A DNA stretch of 64,000 nucleotides from CAJQPP01 sp963793465 (lineage in GTDB: Bacteria; Planctomycetota; Planctomycetia; Pirellulales; Pirellulaceae): contig CAWCAJ010000013.1 of the NCBI GenBank assembly GCA_963793465.1, positions 186,001-250,000 of the forward strand, in the 5' to 3' direction. The notes beneath the pieces were generated by a model that saw only the letters and a list, made by a program, of their open reading frames with translations, was not told the origin of the DNA and ran no database searches. Made by a program: the position numbers and the translations under genes. This document shows, one piece after another, positions 51,069 through 59,356 of the stretch (its first letter is position 1; each line of letters begins with the position of its first letter).

Positions 51069-52022
51069 ATGGCCAAGCGACTGACCAAACTTCAAAAGCT
51101 CCGCACCCAACCGGCACCCACCCGATCCAGGGAACGGACACAGCAGTGGGCGGATTCCTTCGTCGACTATCTGGCACGCGAATGCCATCTGTCCGAAAAC
51201 ACGGTGGCCGCCTACCGTCGGGATCTGAGACGCTTCGAAACTTGGCGTGGTCAACGTCCCGTCAAGCATTTGCGTATCTCGGAGCTGTCGGATTACGTGG
51301 CCTGGTTGTCAGACCAGCAACTGGCTCCCGCCTCGGTCGCCCGTCACCTGGTGACCCTGAAAATGTACTTCAAGTACCTGCAGCTGGAAGGTGTGCTGCG
51401 TGAGAACCTGGCGGAGTTGCTGGGCAGTCGAAAGCTCTGGGAGCGGATTCCCGAGGTCCTGTCCCCCGTCCAGATTCAACGATTCCTGAAGGCACCCCGT
51501 CCGCTGGAAAATTTTTATTGGCGGGATCGGGCCTTGTTGGAGATGTTGTACGCCACAGGCTGCCGGGTCTCGGAGATCTCCAACTTGCGACTGGAGGACT
51601 TGCAACTGGACCAGGGCTACTGCAAATGTACGGGCAAAGGTAACAAGCAACGCATGGTTCCGATCGGTCAAAATGCGGTCGCGGCGTTGCAGGATTTTCT
51701 GAACCACCAACGTCCGGAAATGGTGAAACGTTGCCAGAACTTTATCCCCTGGGTGTTTGTCTCCCGGACCGGTCGTCAATTGCGACGCGAGGCGATCTGG
51801 GAACTTGTGAAAAAGTACGCCCTGATTGCCGGCATCCCGGTCGGCATCAGCCCACACACGATGCGACACAGTTTTGCCACACATCTGTTGGCTGGCGGCG
51901 CCGACTTGCGTCATGTACAGGAGATGCTGGGACACGCCAGCATCGCCACCACGCAGATCTACACCCACGTCGATCAAACGCGACTGAAGAAGGTGCACAC
52001 CCAGTTTCACCCCCGCGCCTGA
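51069..52022 (+). CDS. xerD: Tyrosine recombinase XerC/XerD
   Basis: This 317-residue site-specific recombinase resolves chromosome dimers at dif in its known role. The N-terminal SAM-like DNA-binding domain (about residues 25-110) is followed by a catalytic domain with all six conserved residues: Arg166 (YATGCRVSEI), Lys190 (GKGNKQR), His263 and Arg266 (SPHTMRHSFA), His289 (LGHAS) and the nucleophile Tyr298 (TTQIYTHV). The length is normal for XerC/D; which of the two it is cannot be fixed by eye, and the symbol is a best guess. The 3' end is duplicated 1 kb downstream. An inverted repeat overlaps its leader. Confidence 0.9.
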   Translation: MAKRLTKLQKLRTQPAPTRSRERTQQWADSFVDYLARECHLSENTVAAYRRDLRRFETWRGQRPVKHLRISELSDYVAWLSDQQLAPASVARHLVTLKMYFKYLQLEGVLRENLAELLGSRKLWERIPEVLSPVQIQRFLKAPRPLENFYWRDRALLEMLYATGCRVSEISNLRLEDLQLDQGYCKCTGKGNKQRMVPIGQNAVAALQDFLNHQRPEMVKRCQNFIPWVFVSRTGRQLRREAIWELVKKYALIAGIPVGISPHTMRHSFATHLLAGGADLRHVQEMLGHASIATTQIYTHVDQTRLKKVHTQFHPRA

Positions 52023-52121
52023 GCGGTTTGGCAGCGTCCCTGGCCAGCGACGTGGACGTTGTCAGTCTGGCATCCAAATTCTGAAAACTGGCAAGGCGGG
52101 GGTCGCGTTGGCTCGCCGGCC
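51907..52121 (+). repeat. Direct repeat, copy 1 (xer 3' end and downstream flank)
   Basis: This 215-bp stretch spans the last 39 codons of xerD, including His289 and Tyr298, and about 100 bases after the stop. It recurs at 52945-53158 with roughly ten differences (about 95 percent identity by eye). The two copies bracket a nucleotidyltransferase gene and a module remnant. Confidence 0.95.
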
Positions 52122-52161
52122 AGGCGCCTCATGCGGGTTGGGGACGAATAGGCCGGGACCA

Positions 52162-52758
52162 CTACCCATCTGGATCATCCAATAACTGCTGGAGTCGCTG
52201 CCCCAGTGCTGAGGGAAAACGTGCTGGCCAGGTGTCGTCGATCAGGCCAATCGAAATCATGTCGCGAATGTGAACTCGATCCTTATCTCGATTGGAATTC
52301 AACTTCATCCGCACCAGTCGTTCCAGCGTCAGCGTTCGAAAGTTGTCTGCTCGCTGGCCGGGTTCAATATCGGGATTGGGTTCGAAATCGTCCGGGCGGA
52401 TCATTTCACCGGTCAAAACAACATGCACGGCATCCCGAGCCGAGGCATCAGGATGTTCGACAAACATGTTCAGGCCCGATGTCTGGCGATAATGAAAACC
52501 GGCTGCTTCCATGGCGGATCGCAACGCCGGCAGATCGTCGGGACGAATCAGCACATCGACATCGCGGGTCGTTCGCACAGCGGCCTCGTCCACCTGAGCC
52601 ACCCAGGCCCGCACGGCGTGTCCTCCGACGATTGCATAGGGAATCCCTGCGGCTTCCAGAATTTCCACGGTTTTCCGCAGACGCTGATTGACCTTTTCCA
52701 CGGCCCGCTCCATTCGCGCGTACAGTTCATCACCGGTATATCGAAATTCAATCATCAT
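52162..52758 (-). CDS. Nucleotidyltransferase-fold protein (MNT/AbiEii-like), between xer-end repeats
   Basis: This 198-residue protein has the minimal nucleotidyltransferase pattern: helix-turn into IVGGHAVRAW (Gly45-Gly46), then RTTRDVDVLI with the metal-binding Asp66-x-Asp68. A downstream helix with RLVRMKLNSNRDKDRVHIRDM is typical of standalone nucleotidyltransferases of the DUF6036/AbiEii type. Family members include toxins that modify tRNA or proteins, and housekeeping enzymes; which applies here is unknown. The gene lies between the two copies of the xer 3' end. No antitoxin-like partner is intact beside it. Confidence 0.75.
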   Translation of the reverse strand: MMIEFRYTGDELYARMERAVEKVNQRLRKTVEILEAAGIPYAIVGGHAVRAWVAQVDEAAVRTTRDVDVLIRPDDLPALRSAMEAAGFHYRQTSGLNMFVEHPDASARDAVHVVLTGEMIRPDDFEPNPDIEPGQRADNFRTLTLERLVRMKLNSNRDKDRVHIRDMISIGLIDDTWPARFPSALGQRLQQLLDDPDG

Positions 52759-52829
52759 CCCCTCCTCCTAATCCCTGATTGTATCGGAAATCAGCCGGGC
52801 GGGAAAAGCGACCAGTCATTTGCCTGATC

Positions 52830-52944
52830 GTCCCGCTGCGTTTTTTTGGTGGCGACCAAATCTTCCATACCCAGAAGTTGACAGACGATCGTTTTGGATC
52901 ATTCCTTAATTGTAGGTTGTCGATTCGGGTTTGAGCACACAAAC
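52830..52944 (-). pseudogene. Decayed, internally deleted remnant of a nucleotidyltransferase module
   Basis: The part around 52833-52880 resembles the coding stretch LLGIEDLVAAKKTQRD of the nucleotidyltransferase at 54574-55344. The next part (52884-52944) resembles the leader and start region of the small gene at 55235-55522 (around 55467-55530). Roughly 500 bases in between are missing relative to the intact module. It ends exactly where copy 2 of the xer repeat begins. The matches were made by eye. Confidence 0.65.
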
Positions 52945-53158
52945 TGCGTCATGTACGGGAGATGCTGGGACACGCCAGCATCGCCACCACGCAGATCTAC
53001 ACCCACGTCGATCAAACGCGACTAAAGAAAGTGCACATCCAGTTTCACCCCCGCGCCTGACCGGTTTGGCAGCGTCCCTGGCCAGCGACGGGACGTTGTC
53101 ATTCTGGCATCCAAATTCTGAAAACTGGCAAGGCGGGGGTCGAGTCGGCTCACCGGCC
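52945..53158 (+). repeat. Direct repeat, copy 2 (truncated xer 3' end)
   Basis: This 214-bp copy carries a 39-codon open tail equivalent to the xer C-terminus with two amino acid changes (Gln to Arg, Thr to Ile), then the same downstream flank. It has no start or DNA-binding domain and cannot make a recombinase by itself. Confidence 0.95.
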
Positions 53159-53189
53159 GCGTAGCTCCCCAGTGGATGACAGGATGGGG

Positions 53190-53798
53190 TCAGTTTCCCA
53201 ATGCCAATGTCTCCAACAACTGGTTGTCCAGATCCAACATGCCGGCCCAGCCATCGCTGACCGCCGCGATGACCAGAAAATACCGCTGCTCGGCCTGCAA
53301 GGCCAGAGGCGAATCCCCAGCCCAATCGAGTTGACGCTGCGGGGTTGCCGCATACCAAAAGTGGAAATGCCCGATGGCCAGAATTCGCTGAGAACACGAA
53401 TCAAAACAGTGCTGCCGCGTCTCCGCCTGATCCGGCCGGCCGCCGTCGTAGTAGGCAAGTGGATCGGCCGCGTCCAGGTGGGCGAAGGTGTGGGAAAACA
53501 GGCAGTCCTGGCACTCCCAACTTCCTGACAAGCCGCCAAAGTACTTGATCAGGGGCGACTCCAGTTGTTGTAGCAATTGCGGGTGTGGATCAACGCACAG
53601 GCCCAGTTCATGATTACCAAAGATTGCGGCCGCGCCCACATCCTGCAGCATGGCAACGGTTTCGGCAGCCTGGCTGGTGTGCTCGATCAGGTCCCCCAAG
53701 GCGATGAAGGCATCGACTTGTCGTCGGTCCAACAGATCGATGGCCCGTTTCAAGTGCTTCTGATGGCCATGGATGTCGGCCAGAATGCCAATCTTCAT
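53190..53798 (-). CDS. Calcineurin-like metallophosphoesterase
   Basis: This 202-residue cytoplasmic protein has the metallophosphoesterase motifs in order: ILADIHGH (DxH), FIALGDLIEH (GDxxE), IFGNHELGL (GNHE) and HFHFWYA (GHxH-like region, reading GHFHF). It resembles small YfcE-type phosphodiesterases; the substrate is unknown. It lies just beyond copy 2 of the xer repeat, on the minus strand, and could be core rather than accessory. Confidence 0.88.
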   Translation of the reverse strand: MKIGILADIHGHQKHLKRAIDLLDRRQVDAFIALGDLIEHTSQAAETVAMLQDVGAAAIFGNHELGLCVDPHPQLLQQLESPLIKYFGGLSGSWECQDCLFSHTFAHLDAADPLAYYDGGRPDQAETRQHCFDSCSQRILAIGHFHFWYAATPQRQLDWAGDSPLALQAEQRYFLVIAAVSDGWAGMLDLDNQLLETLALGN

Positions 53799-53856
53799 AC
53801 TGTTTCCCTACTGCCACCTTTTGGATTTGGAATGCAATACACCCTAGTTCAACAAA

Positions 53857-54222
53857 CCAGGCAGATGGACACAATGTGGACGGCCACCATATGGCAAGAC
53901 CAGAATTTGATTGACAAACTCTCCGCTCCAATACTCAAAAGTCAGTCTCGGAGAGACTGACCTACGTAGCCGAGTCTCTCCGAGACTCGGTCTTCCGCCT
54001 CCTCGAACAAACCCCAACAAACCAGGCAGGTTTACACAAAGTGGACGGCCACCAAAGGGCAAGTCCAGAAATTGACTCACAAACTCACCGTTCCAATCCT
54101 CAAATGTCAGTCTCGGAGAGACTGACCTACGTAGCCGAGTCTCTCCGAGACTCGGTCTTCCGCCTCCTCGAACAAACCCAACCAACCAGTCCGGCTTCCA
54201 CAAAGTGGATCCGCAAAAATCA
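53857..54222 (+). repeat. 165-bp tandem repeat with twin hairpins, two copies plus a partial third
   Basis: Units begin with ccaggcag at 53857 and 54022, and a partial third at 54186. Each full unit carries two 9-bp stem, 3-base loop hairpins: gtcagtctc-gga-gagactgac (53941 and 54106) and ccgagtctc-tcc-gagactcgg (53970 and 54135), separated by a tacgta core. The two hairpins are reverse complements of each other over 15 bases. A related array lies at 59357-59667. Confidence 0.95.
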
Positions 54223-54282
54223 ACACAAACGTCGATCTTGAATACGGTGACCGGTAACGACAGCAAGATGCGTGGCATCAAG

Positions 54283-54555
54283 TTACGACCGGGATGTCTC
54301 AACCGGGTTGTCCCGAGCCGGTCGGCTGATGATGCCGTGTTCCCGTTCCCATGCATCCAGGTCAAACTCCGGAGCGATAACCGCCTCATCGTATTGGTCC
54401 CCCAGCAGCCAGGCTTCGGCGTGGGGGATGACCGATTCCATTTCTTTCAACAGTTCCACAGCTCGCTCGCGGTGGGCGTCGAGATCGGTGGGGTCAACGG
54501 CGGCCAGGTCGAGCAGGGACTTGGCTTGGTAGAAGGGCATGCCGACGAAGGGCAT
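54283..54555 (-). CDS. Small acidic protein of the nucleotidyltransferase module (unknown)
   Basis: This 90-residue protein starts MPFVGMPFYQAKSLLDLAAV and is acidic and helical (ERAVELLKEMESVIPHAEAW). No family is recognised. It starts 18 bases downstream of the nucleotidyltransferase stop on the same strand, so the two probably share a transcript. A fragment resembling its 3' end lies again at 55601-55662. Confidence 0.6.
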   Translation of the reverse strand: MPFVGMPFYQAKSLLDLAAVDPTDLDAHRERAVELLKEMESVIPHAEAWLLGDQYDEAVIAPEFDLDAWEREHGIISRPARDNPVETSRS

Positions 54556-54573
54556 ATTTTGCGGACCCCAAAC

Positions 54574-55344
54574 TTAATCCGAGTCATTGGAAGATGAACT
54601 GCGTTGGGCAGCCCGCAGCTGCCCCAGTTCCTGGATAAGCGGTCGCCAGTAAAGCCGATCCGCTTCCCGAATCCCAGCTTGTTCTTCGTCCAGTTCCTGT
54701 TGCAATTTGGATTGATCTGCCAATTGGGCAAACTTCAACAGCGGTCGCGATTTCAGTTCTTCGGCGAAATGCTGGGGAAACCTTTTCGCCATCTCAATCA
54801 ACACCGCTGGCGTACGCGATTCTCGCAACCAGAATCGGACCTGATCGTCGTTGGGCGACTCATGAAATTCGTCATGGTGTGCATCGAGCAAGCGTCGAAT
54901 CATGGGCCAATCTTTGTCCCGCTGGGTTTTCTTGGCGGCTACCAAATCTTCAATTCCAAGCAGTTGATAAATGTTGCCAGCGGCGTCTTCCAGGGTCAAG
55001 CGGCGTTCCCAGAGTTGCTCAAACGAATCACATCCTCGCATTTTGGACATCACATCCAAACGAATGCCGAGTGCTTCCGGATGTTGGCAGCGAAAATGGA
55101 CGGCATGGCCGCGATCGAGGTAGTGCTTTTCGAAGGGTGGGACTGCGATTCGAGTTGCCTGCAGTGCATTGAGTGCCGACTGCAATCGAGCGAGATTTTC
55201 GCTATCGGCGACGATGACAATATCACAGTCTCGGCTAAACTCGGCCGCGCCGTAAAACACGCAGGCCTGCCCGCCCATAAGCAGGTGCCGAACCTCGTGG
55301 GAGGAAAGCGTCGAAAGGACTTTGTGGATCGGGTTCGGGATCAA
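54574..55344 (-). CDS. Nucleotidyltransferase-fold protein of a three-gene module
   Basis: This 256-residue protein has the nucleotidyltransferase core: LLMGGQACVFYG (Gly24-Gly25) then AEFSRDCDIVI with Asp39-x-Asp41. Further on come FRCQHPEALGIRLDVMSKM, IYQLLGIEDLVAAKKTQRDKDW and a long helical C-terminus. The pattern is that of AbiEii/DUF6036-type proteins that often occur with a small upstream gene. Its substrate and any toxic effect are unknown. Its 5' end overlaps the upstream small gene by 110 bases in another frame. It differs from the nucleotidyltransferase at 52162-52758 and looks only distantly related. Confidence 0.78.
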   Translation of the reverse strand: MIPNPIHKVLSTLSSHEVRHLLMGGQACVFYGAAEFSRDCDIVIVADSENLARLQSALNALQATRIAVPPFEKHYLDRGHAVHFRCQHPEALGIRLDVMSKMRGCDSFEQLWERRLTLEDAAGNIYQLLGIEDLVAAKKTQRDKDWPMIRRLLDAHHDEFHESPNDDQVRFWLRESRTPAVLIEMAKRFPQHFAEELKSRPLLKFAQLADQSKLQQELDEEQAGIREADRLYWRPLIQELGQLRAAQRSSSSNDSD

Positions 55345-55522
55345 GCGAGCCTCCTACTTGCAGGTAGAACTGCCACATTTTCATCGATTCCTGCCATCGT
55401 TCCAACGGCGTCATCCGATACCATTCCAGCCAGGAGTCCGACTCCTGCCGCGCTTGAGCAAGTTTCCCACGATCGTTTTGAATCATGTTTTGATTGTAGT
55501 TTGTCGATTCGCATTTGAACAT
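55235..55522 (-). CDS. Small protein overlapping the nucleotidyltransferase gene
   Basis: This 95-residue protein starts MFKCESTNYNQNMIQNDRG (an inner ATG at 55486, MIQNDRGK, is also possible). It contains YRMTPLERWQESMKMWQFYL and GGSLDPEPDPQSPFD, a pattern I recall from small proteins upstream of nucleotidyltransferase genes. The last 110 bases overlap the nucleotidyltransferase frame, yet the end (GRAGLRVLRRGRV) still looks like a family C-terminus. The function is unknown; an antitoxin-like role is a guess. Confidence 0.55.
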   Translation of the reverse strand: MFKCESTNYNQNMIQNDRGKLAQARQESDSWLEWYRMTPLERWQESMKMWQFYLQVGGSLDPEPDPQSPFDAFLPRGSAPAYGRAGLRVLRRGRV

Positions 55523-55600
55523 ACAAACTCAGTGGGCCGTGAACCGTTCAATGACAGTCAGACCGAATTGGTCTTCCGAATGGTCTATTCTCGCGTCTCT

Positions 55601-55662
55601 CGAGCAGGACGGCTGATGACCCCGTGTTCGGACTCCCAGGTGTTCAGTCGTGTTCAAATTCC
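55601..55662 (-). pseudogene. Fragment resembling the 3' end of the small acidic gene
   Basis: The words cggctgatga, ccgtgttc and caggt appear in the same order and spacing as in 54313-54370, the end of the acidic small gene. This suggests a second, decayed copy of the module's end upstream of the intact one. The match is short and made by eye. Confidence 0.4.
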
Positions 55663-55756
55663 GCCAGCTCCACCCGGTCGTCGGTACGACACGAGCGGTC
55701 GGCAATTCATTACGGGTCTGCTTATCATTCAGCAATACACGCGTTACGAACGTAAT

Positions 55757-56110
55757 TCAGCGTTTGGAGAAGGCCCTGAAGGCCTTGTCGCGCTTGCCAA
55801 AGATTTCAAACGTTTTTTGCAACTTCAGTTTCCGGAACAAGTCCATCAGATCCGACGAAAAATTGCACATCGCCAGGTCGACCCTCTCTTCATGACATTT
55901 CTTCTTGACCTTCAACAGCTCGCCAATCATGCCGGAAGTGATCAGCGTGACCCGGCGAAAATCCAGCAACACTTTGGTCTGTTCCGTTTGATCGAGCATC
56001 GAACGCAGCTCGGCACCCACCGCCGTGGCGCGGCTGGCGTCCAGGATGCTATTGCTGGAAAAATCGATGACCAGAATATCGCCTACGACCTGCGGGATCA
56101 GTTCGGCCAT
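55757..56110 (-). CDS. STAS-domain anti-sigma factor antagonist-like protein
   Basis: This protein of about 117 residues has the STAS pattern: VVGDILVIDFSSNSILDASRA, then KVLLDFRRVTLITSGMIGELL, with Ser in the ITSGM loop where antagonists are phosphorylated. Such proteins relay phosphorylation in partner-switching pathways that control sigma factors or other targets. It starts 17 bases after the stop of the SpoIIE-type phosphatase on the same strand, so the phosphatase may act on it. No cognate anti-sigma kinase is in view. Confidence 0.85.
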   Translation of the reverse strand: MAELIPQVVGDILVIDFSSNSILDASRATAVGAELRSMLDQTEQTKVLLDFRRVTLITSGMIGELLKVKKKCHEERVDLAMCNFSSDLMDLFRKLKLQKTFEIFGKRDKAFRAFSKR

Positions 56111-56126
56111 GGTAGTTTCCCTTGTT

Positions 56127-57815
56127 TCAGGAAAGGTGCCTCGGTTCAATGGATGCGATGGTCAAATCATCGAAGGTGGGTTGATCCCCGCGAAAGGCGT
56201 GCCAGGCAGCGGACAGACTGGCCACATCTTCGGCCACGCCGCAGTTGCCAGTTAGCCGTTGCAGCACCTGGGGTTCGCCGAACATCTCGCCCTGTTCATT
56301 GGCCTGTTCCACGAGGCCATCGGTAAACAACACCAGACGGTCCCCGGCATTCCAGGGAAGTTGGCTCTGCTGGTAAGAAACCGCATCGACTGCTCCGATG
56401 GGCGGACCCCCTTGGCTGACGCCCGCCTCCGCCGCAACGTCGGGCCGAATCACGCACCAGTGCCCGTGTCCGGCGTCGACGCAGGTCAACTGTTGCGTTT
56501 GGGCGTCGAACAACCCCAGCCACAGCGTCACGAAACCTTCCCCCTGGAAGCGGTCGATAAAATAGGTGTTGATTTCATCCGCCAGTTCCGACAGCGGCTT
56601 GTCGGCGTGAAGGCGAGCTCGCACAAAAGCCTGCACGCTGGCCATCATCAAACCCGCGGCGGCCCCCTTTCCCATCACGTCCCCCAGCAAAGCCAGGGTG
56701 CGGAGCGAATCAATTTTCACGATGTCAAACAGATCGCCCGCCACAATCGTCCCCGGTTCGGAATGGAAGACGTATCGCAGAGGCCCCACTTCGCCGGATG
56801 CGGGCGGCATGATCAGTTCCTGGGCGCGACGCAGGTCATTCAGTTCTTTCAGCTTTTGTGCATTCTCATATTCCAAATGGCGTCTCTGCAGGTTGGCCAG
56901 TGCCAACGCTCCCAGTTTGGCCAGGGCTTTGCAATATTCCACGGCGTCCTTGGCGATGGGTCGTTCGTTGCCGCGGGTGTCCAGATACAACACGGCATCC
57001 ACCTTTTGGTCCACATTCAGAGGGGCACAAATCGCCGTTTGAATGTTGAGTCGATCAATCGAATGGTCGGGGTCTTCGGCCTGTTGATGGGCCAGCAACT
57101 GGGCGATCATTCCCTGACGGGCCACCGCTACCAGCGAACGACTGATTTCCAGGTCTGCATTTTTCATCCCACCTGTTTCGTAGCGACCCAGCACGTCCCA
57201 TTCCGCGGACCTGGCCGATCGGCCCAAGACCAGGGCTCGGGGGCTGGAAGTACCATCGGCGGCGATCTCGGCAATCGCTTGACTCAATGTTGACAAGTCA
57301 CTGACATTGGACAACCGGGCGGCGGCCTGCAACAGCACATCCAGGCGACGTTGCGCCAAGCCTTGCAGTTGGTACTCGGATACGACCGAGATGTCGCCCA
57401 GCAGATCGCTGGCCATAATCGAGGACAGGTCGTCCGCGGCACTTTGGTTATCTGGGTCCGCGGCCGGAAGTCGAACCTGAATCACGGTCCGCCCGATCTG
57501 GATGCGATCGCCGTTTTGCAGCTGGATGGGATCCTGCTTGGCAACCAGATTGAGGTTGTTCAAGCGGGTCCCATGACGGCTACCTTCATCATGCAGGTAC
57601 CAACCGTCGTCGTTAAACGTGATGGCCGCATGGGCCCGTGAGACCACATTGGACCTCATACGGATCATCGGCGGCGGTGCTTCTGTAACCGGGCGGCCCA
57701 AAGTGATCACACCCACCTCTGGTTCAAAACTTAATTCCTCGCTGTCCCGGCCTGGTTCGGCGTCCAGCGGACCGTATTTGATCTTCAATCGAAGCGTGTT
57801 AGAAGCACCAGTCAA
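56127..57815 (-). CDS. FHA-GAF-SpoIIE (PP2C-type) serine phosphatase
   Basis: This protein of about 562 residues has three parts: an N-terminal FHA domain (GRPVTEAPPP, NVVSRAHAAITF, DEGSRHGTRLNN), a GAF-like middle (RLNIQTAICAPLNVDQKVDAVLYLD), and a SpoIIE phosphatase (GDLFDIVKID, LLGDVMGKGAAAGLMMAS, LTCVDAGHGHW, LVLFTDGLVEQAN, DDLTIASIEP). It probably dephosphorylates the STAS protein encoded next. The start is uncertain; the TTG at 57815 (reading TGASNTLRL) has AGGAG 6 bases upstream. The reading frame runs on upstream only because of the frameshift in the DUF1559 gene. Confidence 0.85.
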   Translation of the reverse strand: MTGASNTLRLKIKYGPLDAEPGRDSEELSFEPEVGVITLGRPVTEAPPPMIRMRSNVVSRAHAAITFNDDGWYLHDEGSRHGTRLNNLNLVAKQDPIQLQNGDRIQIGRTVIQVRLPAADPDNQSAADDLSSIMASDLLGDISVVSEYQLQGLAQRRLDVLLQAAARLSNVSDLSTLSQAIAEIAADGTSSPRALVLGRSARSAEWDVLGRYETGGMKNADLEISRSLVAVARQGMIAQLLAHQQAEDPDHSIDRLNIQTAICAPLNVDQKVDAVLYLDTRGNERPIAKDAVEYCKALAKLGALALANLQRRHLEYENAQKLKELNDLRRAQELIMPPASGEVGPLRYVFHSEPGTIVAGDLFDIVKIDSLRTLALLGDVMGKGAAAGLMMASVQAFVRARLHADKPLSELADEINTYFIDRFQGEGFVTLWLGLFDAQTQQLTCVDAGHGHWCVIRPDVAAEAGVSQGGPPIGAVDAVSYQQSQLPWNAGDRLVLFTDGLVEQANEQGEMFGEPQVLQRLTGNCGVAEDVASLSAAWHAFRGDQPTFDDLTIASIEPRHLS

Positions 57816-57880
57816 TCGCAACTCCTGGGTAGGCGGATGTGAGTAAGCGGTTTTAATGAAAGGCCCCGGCACCCGGCGGG

Positions 57881-58961
57881 CTACTCCAGGGCGGGGATCA
57901 CTTCGCTGCCTCGAATCGTGGACAAGGCTTGGTAGATCCCGGGTGGCTGGTTGGGGTCGGCGGCAAAATCGATGCCTTCTTCCAGAAACCGGACACTGCC
58001 ATCCAGGAACAGGAAATTGGCACCCGCGGGATGAACACTGCGGAAATTGGAGGTCCAGTGCGGGCCACCTTCCCAACTGGCACGAGTATCGAAAGGATTG
58101 GAAGCGTCGTAAAACGAATCGGTGGCAAACTGTTTTGTTCATCGGTTCGACCGTACTGCCCCAGCCACCGGCATAGCGATTGCCGTTGGCGTAAAAGGGG
58201 TCAATCATGGCGCCCTGAAGCAACCACGAGTGCCATGCGGCTGGTAAATCGCCACGAAACGGTGTGGTGCAGCCAGTGCCTTCCCCTATCTCATACCCGG
58301 AGGCCGCTTCCCCCAAACCAATGGTATTGCTGCGACCGTCCTGAATATCACGATCGCGGGTCCGTGACTCGAATGCAAAGGGACCCGAGTGTCGATCTAC
58401 CGGCCGGGGACCGTAGTTGTCGCCGAACGCCAGCGCATCGTTGAATCCAATGTTCCAGGCATACGAAGAAGGAGCGAACTCGACACCGACGGGCAGACCC
58501 AAAGGACTCAGGAATTCCCCCAAGAAAATATCTGGAGCAGGATCGGAAGGGCAACGGAAAATCTCAACCGGGAAACGCGCCAGATCTGGCGACTGCATGA
58601 ACCATGGCAAATCCCGGTTATGGAGTCTCTTGAGATTGTCCTGTTCGATATAGGGTAGCAGGGGGATCTCCACGGGTGACCTGCCCAGAGAGGCGTCGAC
58701 CGGTCCCGTGACATTCTGTAAATCGAATCGATACCCAGGCGGAAACTTGCGGTGCGCGGATTCGTAATTCAGCAGGGCCAGCCCCAGCTGTTTTACGTTA
58801 TTCAGACATTGCGTACGACGAGCCGCCTCACGAACCTGCTGCACGGCCGGCAGCAACAGGCTGACCAGAATACCAATGATGGCAATCACCACCAGCAACT
58901 CAATGAGTGTGAATCCACGGGTTGTGCGGGACCGGAAAGTTGCAAGAGCGAAGGGCTTCAT
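57881..58961 (-). CDS. DUF1559 protein with prepilin-like N-terminus (frameshift at 58133-58136)
   Basis: This protein of about 360 residues opens with a prepilin-type signal (TRGFTLIELLVVIAIIGILV) and LLPAVQQVREAARR, then DUF1559 core sequence (FRCPSDPAPD, NTIGLGEAASGYEIG) and a C-terminus HPAGANFLFLDGSVRFLEEG. After AGGWGSTVEPMNK the frame slips: NK should run on to QFATDSFYDASN, one base fewer in a T4 run of the plus strand. AGGAG lies 7 bases before the ATG at 58961. Such proteins are abundant in planctomycetes; their role is unsettled (secretion or pilus-like assembly). Confidence 0.9.
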
Positions 58962-59356
58962 GAGAGAGCTCCTGTTCTAAGCTGAGGTAGGCGGTCGCGT
59001 GTGGATGGCTTCGGGGAAGGCGGGCAGGATCGATGCGGTGGGAAGAAACCCCGGGCGATAACCGAAACACGTCCCGGGTTAAAGACAACTCCGTTGTAAC
59101 AGCGCGGCAGCAATTCCCAAATTTTTTGGCAAATTTTTTGGGGTTGCGAGACAAACTGCATGGATGGCGACCTGGGGCGAAACAAGGAACTTGACGGAAA
59201 ACCCGTCTCGGGTTCCGCTGGAAGCCCATTAAGGCAAGCGTTCGGTGCTCGGCCACGCGAACGTCAGGCAGGGGAGGGGAGGGGGCCTGGGGAGTGTCGA
59301 TTGAGTGGTGGCAAGAAATTTGGGGGAAGCAGCAAACCGTTGGAAAATCTTGCGGT
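58962..59356. other. Non-coding leader of the DUF1559 gene
   Basis: No gene is supported. A pair of direct repeats (caaattttttgg) at about 59118-59143 forms the most AT-rich patch nearby and could mark promoter DNA for the minus-strand gene. Confidence 0.4.

Noticed and set aside
53844..54389. A 181-codon open frame through the 165-bp repeats
   Set aside because: Its sequence is a translation of the hairpin repeat units (RRPSLGETRLRRSVSPRL-like), repeated with the DNA; no start signal or independent gene evidence.
55757..58961. A full sigma-factor partner-switching set
   Set aside because: A phosphatase and STAS antagonist are present, but no anti-sigma kinase or sigma factor is in the window, so only part of such a pathway can be claimed.
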